46,482 nucleotides of DNA, taken from contig JAFIFJ010000095.1 in assembly GCA_020832085.1 (NCBI GenBank), positions 1 to 46,482 on the forward strand. The letters are read 5' to 3'. Positions 1-8,057 of this stretch are shown here, piece by piece; position 1 is the first letter of the stretch; each line of letters opens with the position of its first letter. The notes beneath the pieces are model-generated. The model made no database searches. It was not told where the DNA came from and was given only the letters and a program-made list of their open reading frames with translations. The translations under genes were made by a program, and so were the position numbers. The stretch is from Gammaproteobacteria bacterium. GTDB taxonomy: Bacteria > Pseudomonadota > Gammaproteobacteria > Pseudomonadales > Azotimanducaceae.

Positions 1-95
1 TGCCGATCGGGTCGTCGCAGCGCAGCGGAGACGCCTGAGCGCGCAGCGCTCAGGTCGCTGGCCAGGAAGGCCAGCGAACCATCCCTCCCCCATCA
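1..95. repeat. Structured intergenic repeat, copy 1 (5' part outside window)
   Basis: First of two copies of an element with a 137-bp period. It has the right half of a terminal hairpin (1-10), a conserved core (11-33), hairpin A (34-42 pairing with 46-54), hairpin B (55-63 pairing with 69-77, loop AGGAA) and a C-rich tail (77-95). No gap is needed to align it to copy 2. The stems differ between copies while pairing is kept. Nothing here codes for protein. The element lies just past the 3' end of the leftward sensor kinase gene. Which strand is functional is unknown. Confidence 0.8.
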
Positions 96-123
96 GGCCA
101 CTACATCCCGAACCCCCGTTCGA

Positions 124-232
124 CTGATCGGCAAGACTGCCGATCAGGTCGTCGCAGCGCAGCGGAGACGCCTGCGCGCATTCCGCGCAGGTCATGGGCC
201 AGGACGGCCCATGAACCATCCCTCCCCCATCA
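124..232. repeat. Structured intergenic repeat, copy 2
   Basis: Second copy of the repeat, complete here. It has a terminal hairpin with a perfect 10-bp stem (124-133 with 138-147, loop AGAC), a conserved core (148-170), hairpin A (171-178 with 184-191), hairpin B (192-200 with 206-214, loop AGGAC) and the same C-rich tail (214-232). Against copy 1, hairpin A changes an A-T pair to C-G and hairpin B changes three consecutive pairs, all compensated. Positions 233-313 up to the kinase stop codon show no further feature. REP/BIME-like elements and structured RNAs are both possible identities. Confidence 0.8.
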
Positions 233-313
233 AACTACGGAAACCCCCAAGCCATCCCTCGCTTCACCGGCGGGTTTTCTGCAACCACAGCCATCCGAGG
301 GGTTGGTGCAGCC

Positions 314-3300
314 TCACCCCTCCCCATCCCCCCGCCCCATATCCAAAACCCGCCGCACCTTCCGCGCCAGATCCTGCTGTCGATAGGGCTTGCTCAGCAG
401 CTGCACGCCGGCATCGAGGCGGCCGTGATGGACGATGGCATTCTCCGTATACCCCGACGTGAACAGCACCGGCAGGTCGGGCCGCAGCAATCGCGCCGCA
501 TCCGCCAGATCACGTCCGCTCATGCCGCCCGGCATCACCACGTCCGTGAACAGCAGATCCAGGTCCGCAAACTGCCGCAGCACTTGCAGTCCTTCCGGTC
601 CATTGCGGGCGGCCACCACCTGATAGCCCAGCGCCCGCAGTTGCGCCGTCAGGTGGTTGCGCACCAGCTCGTCATCCTCCACCAGCAGTATCTTCTCGCC
701 CTGGCCCAGGGGCGCCGCAGGAACGTGTGCCGCACCCCGTACGCCGCGCTCCCCGGCGCCGATCACCCGGGGTAGATACAAGTGCACCGTGGTCCCTTCG
801 CCGATTTCCGAGTAGATCCTGACGTGTCCCTGGGACTGCTTGATGAAGCCGTAGACCATGCTCAATCCGAGCCCGCTGCCCCGCCCCACCTCCTTGGTGG
901 TGAAGAAGGGATCGAAGGCCCGCTTCATCGTCTCCGGTGACATCCCGGTGCCGGTATCCGAGATGGACACCCGGACATACTGTCCCGGCTGCACTTCCGA
1001 GTGCTGACTGGCATAGGTCTCATCGAGATGGGCGTTGCTGGTTTCCAGGGTCAGCCGGCCGCCGGAAGGCATGGCGTCCCGGGCATTGATGCAGAGGTTC
1101 AGCACCGCGTTCTCCAGCTGGCCTTCGTCCACCAGCGCCTGCCACAGGCCCGCACCCCGCACCAGCTCGATCTCCACCTGCTCACCGAGGGTTCGACGCA
1201 GCATCCGGTCCATGCCCAGCACCAGCGCGTTGACGTCGACGCTGCGCGGATCCAGGGGCTGCTTGCGGGCAAAGGCCAGCAGACGCTGGGTCAGCTCCGC
1301 CGCCCGCTCGGCGGCAGTCTGGATCATGCCCGCCATCTCCCGCATGTCATCGTCGTGCGCCAGGCTCTCGACCAGCAGATCGGAGTTACCCAGGACGATG
1401 GTAAGGAGGTTGTTGAAGTCGTGGGCGATGCCGCCTGTGAGCTGGCCCACCGACTCCAGCCGCTGGGCCTGGCTGAGCTGCTCCTCCAATGCCAACTGAT
1501 CCGTGATGTCCGTATTGATGGCCATGACGGCGCCAACATCCGCTTCTCCTCCGGGCGCCGCGTCGGCGTCGACGCGAACCCAGTGGCCCTCCACCGTGAT
1601 CACCGTGCCATCGGCCCGCTGCTGCTGCATGCGGCCACGCCACTCGCCGTGCGACCGTACATCGTCCACCACCCGACTGTAGGCATCCCGATGCTCGTAG
1701 AGCAGCGCGTCGAGCGGCTGCCCCATCACCTCCCCGGCCGACCAGCCATAGATCCGTTCCGCGCTGCGGTTCCAGAAACGAATCCGGTCAGCGCTGTCAC
1801 ACAGCACGATGGCGTCCCGGGCCTGATCGAGCAGCGCCGCCTGCCGGGCCAGAGTGGCCTCTGCCCGGCGCACATCGGTGACGTCGGTCATGCCGCCCAC
1901 CATGCGCAGCACCGCGCCCTCGGCATCGAATATCGCCACGCCACGATCATCCACGTCGCGATACTGGCCGTCGGCATGCCGATAACGGTAGCTCTCTTCC
2001 CACAACGATTTACGCTGCTCGCGCACGGCCATGATGCTGGCGAGCACCCGCTCACGGTCATCCGGATGCACGCGCTCCGTCCACAGGCGGGCGGGGGTTT
2101 CCTGACCGCCGTCGGGATGGCCGAACACAGCCAGCAGGCCTTCGCTCCACCAGATCCGTTGCCGCTGGATGTCCCAGTCCCAGACCACATCGGTGGCGGC
2201 CTGGGTCACGGCCCGGAAGCGCGCCTCTTCGTGTTCCAGACGCTGGCGGGCCTCGACCATCTCAGAGACATCGCGGAAGTAGATGGCAATACCCCCGTCG
2301 TTCGACGGGTAGGCGGTGACATCCAGATACCCCTTGGTTATCTGCGATCGGTACTCGAAGCGCCGCGATTGACGCGTATGCATCACCTCCCGAAACCCCG
2401 CCTCGAGATTGGTACCCTGCAGGGCCGGAAAGGACTCCCAGATGCTGGTGCCCAGAACCTCCTGGATCGAACGCTGGAAAAACGCCGCCGCACGTTCGTT
2501 CAGATAGGTGTAACGCCAGTCCGCATCCAGCGCCACAAAACTGTCGCTGATGCTGTTGAGGGTGACCTGAATCTGGTTGGCCAGACGCAGTGCCTCATCC
2601 TCTGCCAGCACCCGGTCGTGAATGTCCACACCGGTGCCGTACCACTTCAACACCGCTCCGGATTCACCACGTACCTGCGATGCGGCGACGTGATGCCAGC
2701 GCGCGTCGCCAGCGGCCGTGATGACGCGAAACTCGATGGAATAGGTACTGCCGCTGCTTATTGCCTGCTGCCAGCTTTGCGCGGCCCGTTCCCGGTCCTC
2801 GACGGCCACCGTCTCCAGCCAGGACGTCAGGGCGAAGTGTTGCGGATCTCGGCCCACCAGCTGGTAGTAGACACCGTTGGCGTAGTCCAGCGTGCCATCA
2901 GCTTCAGCGGTGAAAATGAGGATCGGCAGGGAATCGGCCATGCGCTGGAAACGCGACTCACTGGTAGCCAGCGCCGCCAGGGTGTCCTTCTCCCGGGAGA
3001 CATCCTGGAACGCTCCCTGAATGTGGGTGACGCGACCACTGGCATCACGCAGCGCCTCACCGGTGGAGCGAACCCAGATCCGCCGCCCCTTGGCGGTGAG
3101 AATCTCGAACTCTTCATCGAATGACTCCCCATGCTCGCTGCAGGCAAGCAGGCGCCCGCGCGCCATGTCCCGCCACTCGGGGAGCATGAAAGCCATGGCC
3201 TGTTCGGGTGTAGGCGGCTCCCCGGGTGTCAGATCGTGAATCGCGAACACCTGATCGGACCACTCCAGTCGCTGCTGCTGCAGATCCAGATTCCAGCCGC

Positions 3301-3922
3301 CGATGCGTGCCACCTTGCTGGCCACCTCGAACAGCCAAAGGGCCCGCCCCTTGGCCGTCTCGGCATCGTGTTCACTGGTGACGTTCGTGTGGATGACGGC
3401 GGCACCACGTTCCATGCCCAGCTGGACGGGCACCACCTGCAGGCGGAACCAGCGCGCCTCAGTGGGGCTGTCGCAGGGATACTCGACGCTGAAATCGTCG
3501 CTGGCACCCTGGAGCACGGCGCGGATACCGTCACCAAAATCCTGGGCGGGATCTTCCGCTGCAACGCGGTCGCACACCTCGAGATAGTTGCTGCCCACGC
3601 CGTGATCGGGATCCGGGTTGGCATTGTCACGACCGAACCGACGCCAGGCTTCGTTGACGGCGATGATGGTGCCGCGCTGATCGATGAGCGCAATATGCGA
3701 GGGCAGCGCATCGAGGATTGCAGCCCGCTGGGCAGCGAACTGCCCCTGCAGAAGCTCTTCCCGCTGCAGGGCATCCTGGGCACCGGGCAGCAGCTGGGCC
3801 CGACCGCTGGGCAGCATGATGGTATCGACGTCTTCGCCGACGATCTCACGAATGCGGCGCTGGGTACGATCCAGCGTCTCCAGCAGTTCCTCGAGCTCTC
3901 TGTAATGGATGTCAGATTTCAC
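314..3922 (-). CDS. Multi-PAS hybrid sensor histidine kinase
   Basis: Predicted cytoplasmic hybrid kinase of 1202 aa with no obvious membrane segment. A short N-terminal helix region and a small GEDVDTIM motif (about 25-52) precede six PAS-like domains (about 66-186, 193-311, 321-436, 446-556, 566-683, 694-809). These are followed by HisKA with phospho-acceptor His834 (GGIAHDFNNLL), a HATPase domain with N and G boxes (about 926-1051, SDTGTGM and GSGLGLS), and a C-terminal receiver with phospho-Asp about 1127 (LLFTDVVMP). I chose the GTG at 3922: the frame stays open to an ATG at 4039, but that stretch is the kaiC remnant read in another frame. The start overlaps the remnant stop by 11 nt, as expected if a kaiC-kinase pair lost most of kaiC. 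No separate response regulator is adjacent. Confidence 0.88.
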   Translation of the reverse strand: MKSDIHYRELEELLETLDRTQRRIREIVGEDVDTIMLPSGRAQLLPGAQDALQREELLQGQFAAQRAAILDALPSHIALIDQRGTIIAVNEAWRRFGRDNANPDPDHGVGSNYLEVCDRVAAEDPAQDFGDGIRAVLQGASDDFSVEYPCDSPTEARWFRLQVVPVQLGMERGAAVIHTNVTSEHDAETAKGRALWLFEVASKVARIGGWNLDLQQQRLEWSDQVFAIHDLTPGEPPTPEQAMAFMLPEWRDMARGRLLACSEHGESFDEEFEILTAKGRRIWVRSTGEALRDASGRVTHIQGAFQDVSREKDTLAALATSESRFQRMADSLPILIFTAEADGTLDYANGVYYQLVGRDPQHFALTSWLETVAVEDRERAAQSWQQAISSGSTYSIEFRVITAAGDARWHHVAASQVRGESGAVLKWYGTGVDIHDRVLAEDEALRLANQIQVTLNSISDSFVALDADWRYTYLNERAAAFFQRSIQEVLGTSIWESFPALQGTNLEAGFREVMHTRQSRRFEYRSQITKGYLDVTAYPSNDGGIAIYFRDVSEMVEARQRLEHEEARFRAVTQAATDVVWDWDIQRQRIWWSEGLLAVFGHPDGGQETPARLWTERVHPDDRERVLASIMAVREQRKSLWEESYRYRHADGQYRDVDDRGVAIFDAEGAVLRMVGGMTDVTDVRRAEATLARQAALLDQARDAIVLCDSADRIRFWNRSAERIYGWSAGEVMGQPLDALLYEHRDAYSRVVDDVRSHGEWRGRMQQQRADGTVITVEGHWVRVDADAAPGGEADVGAVMAINTDITDQLALEEQLSQAQRLESVGQLTGGIAHDFNNLLTIVLGNSDLLVESLAHDDDMREMAGMIQTAAERAAELTQRLLAFARKQPLDPRSVDVNALVLGMDRMLRRTLGEQVEIELVRGAGLWQALVDEGQLENAVLNLCINARDAMPSGGRLTLETSNAHLDETYASQHSEVQPGQYVRVSISDTGTGMSPETMKRAFDPFFTTKEVGRGSGLGLSMVYGFIKQSQGHVRIYSEIGEGTTVHLYLPRVIGAGERGVRGAAHVPAAPLGQGEKILLVEDDELVRNHLTAQLRALGYQVVAARNGPEGLQVLRQFADLDLLFTDVVMPGGMSGRDLADAARLLRPDLPVLFTSGYTENAIVHHGRLDAGVQLLSKPYRQQDLARKVRRVLDMGRGDGEG

Positions 3923-4088
3923 GGCCGTAAACCGGACTCTGCAGGGCAAGAACCGTCTTGCCGCTGCCGGGGCTGCCTTCGATGAGCGAAGTCCTACCCC
4001 GTGGCAGACCACCGCCGGTGATGCCGTCGAGTCCGGCAATGCCTGTAGCCGTTTTCGGCAGTGAAGACTGGTAGATGAGTTCGGTCAT
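3912..4088 (-). pseudogene. Remnant of a kaiC-like ATPase gene
   Basis: A 58-codon frame starts at ATG 4088 and ends at TGA 3912-3914. Residues 1-50 read like the start of a KaiC/RecA-superfamily protein: a TGIAGLDGITGGGLPRGR stretch followed by a Walker A motif GSPGSGKT (38-45) and TVLALQ. After residue 50 the similarity stops and an 8-residue tail leads to the stop, which overlaps the GTG start of the histidine kinase. KaiC proteins are normally about 450-600 aa, so nearly everything after Walker A is missing. An internal deletion in a former kaiC-kinase pair is the simplest explanation. The remnant is distinct in sequence from the intact kaiC at the right end of the window. Confidence 0.75.
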
Positions 4089-4356
4089 GGAGAAACGCGT
4101 CCTGTGCGGGCATCACAAGGCGTCAAGAGAGGCGCAGCGAGCCGGCGTCCTGTGCGCAGAAGCCGCTGCTGTCCCGCTTTCGGCGATCATACACCCGTAT
4201 CCGCTCCCGATCCCATGGCCCTCGATCGCTGGCGGACTGCAGCTGATTCGCTTGCAGCGGCCGGTGCCTTGAGCCCACAGCCGCCATCCCCGACAATCCC
4301 GGCTCCCGTCGCCCTGGCCACGCCAAGGTGGCACCGTCTCAAGCAGGGCCCGCCGC

Positions 4357-5082
4357 GTGCGCCGCGACCATCGTTCCTACTTCATCAAGCGCCTGCAGCA
4401 TCGTCTCGAGCAGCGCTTCACCGAGCACTTCCTGCGCCCGCAGCTCGATGCGCTGGGCCCGAACTACCTCATCATGAAGCCCTGGAACCTGAAGCTGTAC
4501 GGCCCGAACATCCGTCTGGGCAACAGCGTTCACGTCATTACCACGCCCGACCGCCCAGTAGGGCTTTCCGTCTGGGCCTATCAGGGACAGGAAGGAGCCA
4601 TCGACATCGGCGACTACTGTCTGCTCTGCCCCGGCGTGCGCCTCGACTCCGCCAGCGGCATTCGCCTGGGCCAGGGCTGCATGCTGGCCGCGGGAGCCTA
4701 CCTCACCGATGCGGACTGGCATGATCTCTACGATCGCACCCGGCCCATCGGCAGCACGCGGGAAATCGTCCTCGAAGACAACGTCTGGGTCGGTGACCGG
4801 GCTACGCTGTGCAAGGGCATCCACGTCGGTGAGAACTCGATCGTTGCCGCCGGCGCCATCGTCACCCATGACGTGCCCGCCAATGTGGTGGTGGCGGGCA
4901 ATCCGGCACGCCAGGTGAAGACTCTCGATGATGCCGACCGGCCGCGGGTCACCCGGGCGGACCTGTTCGCAGACCCGGTGGCCTTGGCCGAACAGCTTGA
5001 TCGCCTCGAACGTTACCTGCTCGCCGGCAACTCGACCTTGGGCTGGCTGCGCACCCTGCTCTGGCCGCGCCAGGGCGACTGA
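4357..5082 (+). CDS. Hexapeptide-repeat acyltransferase
   Basis: A 241-aa protein of the left-handed beta-helix family, whose members move acetyl or other acyl groups from CoA to sugars or amino compounds. The central part (about 80-190) has the imperfect hexapeptide rhythm (IDIGDYCLLCPGVRL, VWVGDRATLCKGIHVGENS) and ends in the usual GAIVTHDVPANVVVAGNPA segment. The start is GTG at 4357; an ATG at 4215 lies in another frame, and the ribosome-binding site is weak. The gene converges on queF with only 4 nt between the stops. The acceptor substrate cannot be told from sequence. The region 4089-4356 upstream shows no gene. Confidence 0.8.
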   Translation: MRRDHRSYFIKRLQHRLEQRFTEHFLRPQLDALGPNYLIMKPWNLKLYGPNIRLGNSVHVITTPDRPVGLSVWAYQGQEGAIDIGDYCLLCPGVRLDSASGIRLGQGCMLAAGAYLTDADWHDLYDRTRPIGSTREIVLEDNVWVGDRATLCKGIHVGENSIVAAGAIVTHDVPANVVVAGNPARQVKTLDDADRPRVTRADLFADPVALAEQLDRLERYLLAGNSTLGWLRTLLWPRQGD

Positions 5083-5086
5083 GCCG

Positions 5087-5908
5087 CTATTGCCGGGCGG
5101 TACGGATGGCGGGCGGCACCTCGTCCCGGGTGGACCGGAAGGGATTGATCTCGAGCCCCCCGCGCCGCAGATAGCGGGCGTAAACCGTGAGACTGTCCGG
5201 CGCACACTGCCGCTGAATGTCCACGAACACCCGTTCCACGGTTTCCTCGTGGAAACCGGAGTGATTGCGCAAGGAAATGATGTAGCGCAGCAGGTCCCCA
5301 TGGTGGATCTGCCGGCCGGCGTACTGAATGAACAGCGTGCCCCAATCCGGCTGACCGGTCACCGGACAGCAGCTGCGCAGCAGATTGGAGTAAAGCGACT
5401 GGCGAACGTTGACCTCACCCTCCACCCGCAGCAGTTCCGGCCGCACCTCGTAGTGCTCCACGTCCACGTCGAGCGTATCGAGGCACAGGCCCATGAAATG
5501 CCCGAGGCCATCGGCTTCCAGCTGATCGAGGCTGACCAAGTTCACCATCACCGGGGCCCGGGCCGCCAGCATGACATCGGATTCGAGGGTGCTCAGCACA
5601 TCGGCCCGATTGCTGAATTCGGTCTGGCTGAAGGAGCCGAGGTAGAGCTTGAGGGACTTCGATTCGATGATGCACGGCGAATTCGCAGGCACCTGCAGCA
5701 GCATCACCGCGATCTCCGGCCGTCCCTTGCGGTTGAGCCAGGAGAGCTCGTAGCCGGTCCAGCAGTCCATGCCCCTGAAGGGAAGTTCCCCCGCCTCGAG
5801 TCCGAGGGCCTTGCGCCCGGCCGCCCGCGGAATCGACTGCAGCAGCGAGGGGGTATAGGTGGAGGTATAGCGGGTCGGCTTGCCGAGCGCGAGCTCACCA
5901 TAGTCCAT
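5087..5908 (-). CDS. queF: NADPH-dependent 7-cyano-7-deazaguanine reductase
   Basis: QueF reduces preQ0 to preQ1 in queuosine tRNA modification. This is the long, two-lobed form (273 aa; the E. coli enzyme is about 282). The substrate-binding QueF motif ESKSLKLYLGSF lies at 82-93 in the N-terminal half. The catalytic segment CPVTGQPDWG follows at 181-190, with Cys181 matching the active-site Cys and Asp188 the proton-relay Asp of E. coli QueF. A conserved RNHSGFHEETVERV segment is also present. The start is ATG at 5908. I found no preQ1 riboswitch in the 101 nt upstream, and no other queuosine gene is adjacent. Confidence 0.95.
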   Translation of the reverse strand: MDYGELALGKPTRYTSTYTPSLLQSIPRAAGRKALGLEAGELPFRGMDCWTGYELSWLNRKGRPEIAVMLLQVPANSPCIIESKSLKLYLGSFSQTEFSNRADVLSTLESDVMLAARAPVMVNLVSLDQLEADGLGHFMGLCLDTLDVDVEHYEVRPELLRVEGEVNVRQSLYSNLLRSCCPVTGQPDWGTLFIQYAGRQIHHGDLLRYIISLRNHSGFHEETVERVFVDIQRQCAPDSLTVYARYLRRGGLEINPFRSTRDEVPPAIRTARQ

Positions 5909-6009
5909 GCTTCATCCCCGACTGCCGGTATCAGAACTGAGACTCGATGCCGCCAGCGTCAGCGTCAAACCTTCGGCGACGAGCGGCAGACCACAGGGCG
6001 CCGAGCGGA

Positions 6010-6825
6010 TCACGTCCGCAACCCGATGCCTCGATTCAAGAACCACAGCGACAGCGCCCAGAACACCGCGGCAAACAGAGCCACCGCGAGGAACGACGCC
6101 GCCACCGGGACGTCGCCGCTGTAGCCGAAGAAGCCATAGCGGAAGCTCGACACCACATAGACGATGGGATTGAAGTAGGACAGCGTCCGCCAGAAATCAG
6201 GCAGCAGCTCGAGGGCATAGAAGACACCACCGAGATAGGTCAGCGGCGTCAGCACGAAGGCCGGAATGATGGAGATGTCGTCGAACTTGTCCGCGAACAG
6301 ACCATTGAGGAACCCGGCTAACGAGAACACGATGGCGGTGAGCAGGAGCATACCCAAGGTCACGAACCAGTTGTGGATGCGGATCTCCACGAAGAACGCC
6401 GCCATCACCGTGACGATGGCCGCCACCGCCAGCCCCCGCGCCACGCCACCGGCGACGAAGCCCGCCAGCATCACCGAATTCGGCGTCGGCGACACCATCA
6501 GCGCCTCGATGCTCTTCTGGAACTTGGCCGAGAAAAACGAGGCGGAGACGTTGGCATAGGCGTTGGTGATCACCGACATCATGATCAGCCCGGGGACGAT
6601 GAACTCCATGTAATCGAAGCCAGCCATCTCACCGATGCGGCGGCCGATGATGGCGCCGAAAATGGCGAAGTACAGCGCCATGCTGATGGCGGGCGGGATC
6701 AGCGTCTGGGGCCAGATCCGCAGAAAGCGCCGGATCTCCTTCAGCAGCAGGGTCCGGAACGCAACGACATTGGCGTCGAACACGGCACGCCGGCTGCTGG
6801 CTATGGCAAAGTCATCCTGCGGCAT
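6010..6825 (-). CDS. yadH: ABC-2 type exporter permease (YadH-like)
   Basis: A 271-aa inner-membrane permease closely resembling E. coli YadH along its length. An N-terminal coupling region (KEIRRFLRIWPQTLIPP) is followed by six predicted membrane segments. The ABC-2 signature stretch FIVPGLIMMSVITNAYANV and FVLTPLTYLGGVFY are both present. It overlaps the end of the ATPase gene by 14 nt, so the two should be co-translated and form one transporter. The substrate of YadGH systems is not established. The start is ATG at 6825. Confidence 0.93.
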   Translation of the reverse strand: MPQDDFAIASSRRAVFDANVVAFRTLLLKEIRRFLRIWPQTLIPPAISMALYFAIFGAIIGRRIGEMAGFDYMEFIVPGLIMMSVITNAYANVSASFFSAKFQKSIEALMVSPTPNSVMLAGFVAGGVARGLAVAAIVTVMAAFFVEIRIHNWFVTLGMLLLTAIVFSLAGFLNGLFADKFDDISIIPAFVLTPLTYLGGVFYALELLPDFWRTLSYFNPIVYVVSSFRYGFFGYSGDVPVAASFLAVALFAAVFWALSLWFLNRGIGLRT

Positions 6826-7765
6826 GCACCAGGGTCTCCGCGCTGCCTTCCGATTGGGTCAGCGCCACGAACAGCTGTTCGAGGCGATTGCTCTTGTTGC
6901 GCATGCTCCGGACCCGGATACCGGCTGCATCCAGGCGCTGAAACACTTCGTTGAGATCCTGCTCCCGGGCAATGTCCACTTCCAGGCAGGTGGGCTCGAT
7001 GCGGCGAACCCCGTAGGGCGCCAGCTCCGGCACCTCCAGCAGCGGCTCAGCCAGGTCCAGCACCAGGGTCTCGGTGGTCAGCTGCTGCAGCAGTGCGCGC
7101 ATGGTGGTGTTCTCGACGATCTCACCATGGTCGATGATGGCGATGTTGCGACACAGGGATTCCGCCTCTTCGAGATAGTGGGTGGTGAGGATGATGGTGG
7201 TGCCGGCCTCGTTCATCTCCCGCAGGAACGACCACATTGAGCGCCGGATCTCGATGTCCACCCCCGCAGTCGGTTCGTCGAGGATTAAGAGCCGGGGTTC
7301 GTGCACCAGCGCCCGGGCAATCATCAGCCGCCGCTTCATGCCACCGGAGAGATGCCGGGCCTGCTCGTTGCGCTTGTCCCACAGGCCCAGTTTACGCAGG
7401 TACTTCTCCGTCTGCCGGGCGGCCAGCCCGTGGCGCAGACCATAGAAGCCGGCCTGGGTCTCGACGATGTCGCCGACCCGCTCGAATATGGAGAAGTTGA
7501 ACTCCTGCGGGACGACGCCGATCAGGCGTTTGGCAGCCGCGAAATCGCGGTCGATATCGATGCCGAAGATCTCCACCGCGCCCGCGCTCTTGATCACCAG
7601 CGAGCAGATGATGCCGATGGTGGTGGACTTGCCCGCACCGTTGGGGCCGAGCAGGGCAAAGAAGTCCCCCTGCTCCACCGTCAGATCGATACCCTTCAAG
7701 GCCTCGAAACCGCCGGCATAGATTTTCTTCAGCCCACGAATCGCCAGGGCCTTGGGCTCGGTCAT
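6812..7765 (-). CDS. yadG: ABC exporter ATP-binding protein (YadG-like)
   Basis: A 317-aa ATPase subunit for the neighbouring permease. Visible motifs are Walker A GPNGAGKST, the Q-loop region GVVPQEFNFS, signature LSGGMKRR, Walker B LLILDEPTAG and the switch His in TTHYLEEAE. The C-terminal part ending in SMRNKSNRLEQLFVAL matches YadG rather than generic ABC ATPases. I chose the ATG at 7765 (MTEPKALAIRGLKKIY), which matches the family start; the frame is open to 7933 but the extra residues look non-coding. It is divergent from the acyl-CoA ligase gene across 292 nt (7766-8057), where I see no other gene. Confidence 0.93.
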   Translation of the reverse strand: MTEPKALAIRGLKKIYAGGFEALKGIDLTVEQGDFFALLGPNGAGKSTTIGIICSLVIKSAGAVEIFGIDIDRDFAAAKRLIGVVPQEFNFSIFERVGDIVETQAGFYGLRHGLAARQTEKYLRKLGLWDKRNEQARHLSGGMKRRLMIARALVHEPRLLILDEPTAGVDIEIRRSMWSFLREMNEAGTTIILTTHYLEEAESLCRNIAIIDHGEIVENTTMRALLQQLTTETLVLDLAEPLLEVPELAPYGVRRIEPTCLEVDIAREQDLNEVFQRLDAAGIRVRSMRNKSNRLEQLFVALTQSEGSAETLVHAAG

Positions 7766-8057
7766 GAAAACACCACTCGATGGCAGGCAGTGGACACCGC
7801 AGCGTACCGTGAGCAGGAAGCCCAGCAGGCAGCAGCAGCCTTCCGCGGATAGCCGCCTAGTGTAGCAGAGCAGGCCGGCCACCCGCACTGCAGGCCCTTG
7901 CCCCGCGGCAAGCCGTCTCGGCGCGGACGGCAATCGCTCACTACGCTGCGCTTCGTGAGCTTCCCACAGACCAACCCTTCACGCATGACGGTGTTTACGG
8001 TACTGTCCTCCGCCGCGACCCCGCCGCCCGCGCCGGGAAGAGTCCGAGGAGACAACC

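Noticed and set aside
1..232. CRISPR array at the left edge
   Set aside because: Only two copies, a 137-bp period and hairpin-rich units; no short repeats with unique spacers and no cas genes.
1001..3124. Long open frame (707 codons) on the + strand opposite the histidine kinase
   Set aside because: It mirrors the kinase codons, has no recognisable domain or ribosome-binding site, and the kinase frame is clearly the coding one.
5909..6009. preQ1 riboswitch upstream of queF
   Set aside because: No short pseudoknot-type aptamer with the expected loop and A-rich tail could be found.
5947..6321. Rightward frames opposite yadH
   Set aside because: Low-complexity Arg/Gln/Ala-rich translations lying over a clear permease gene.
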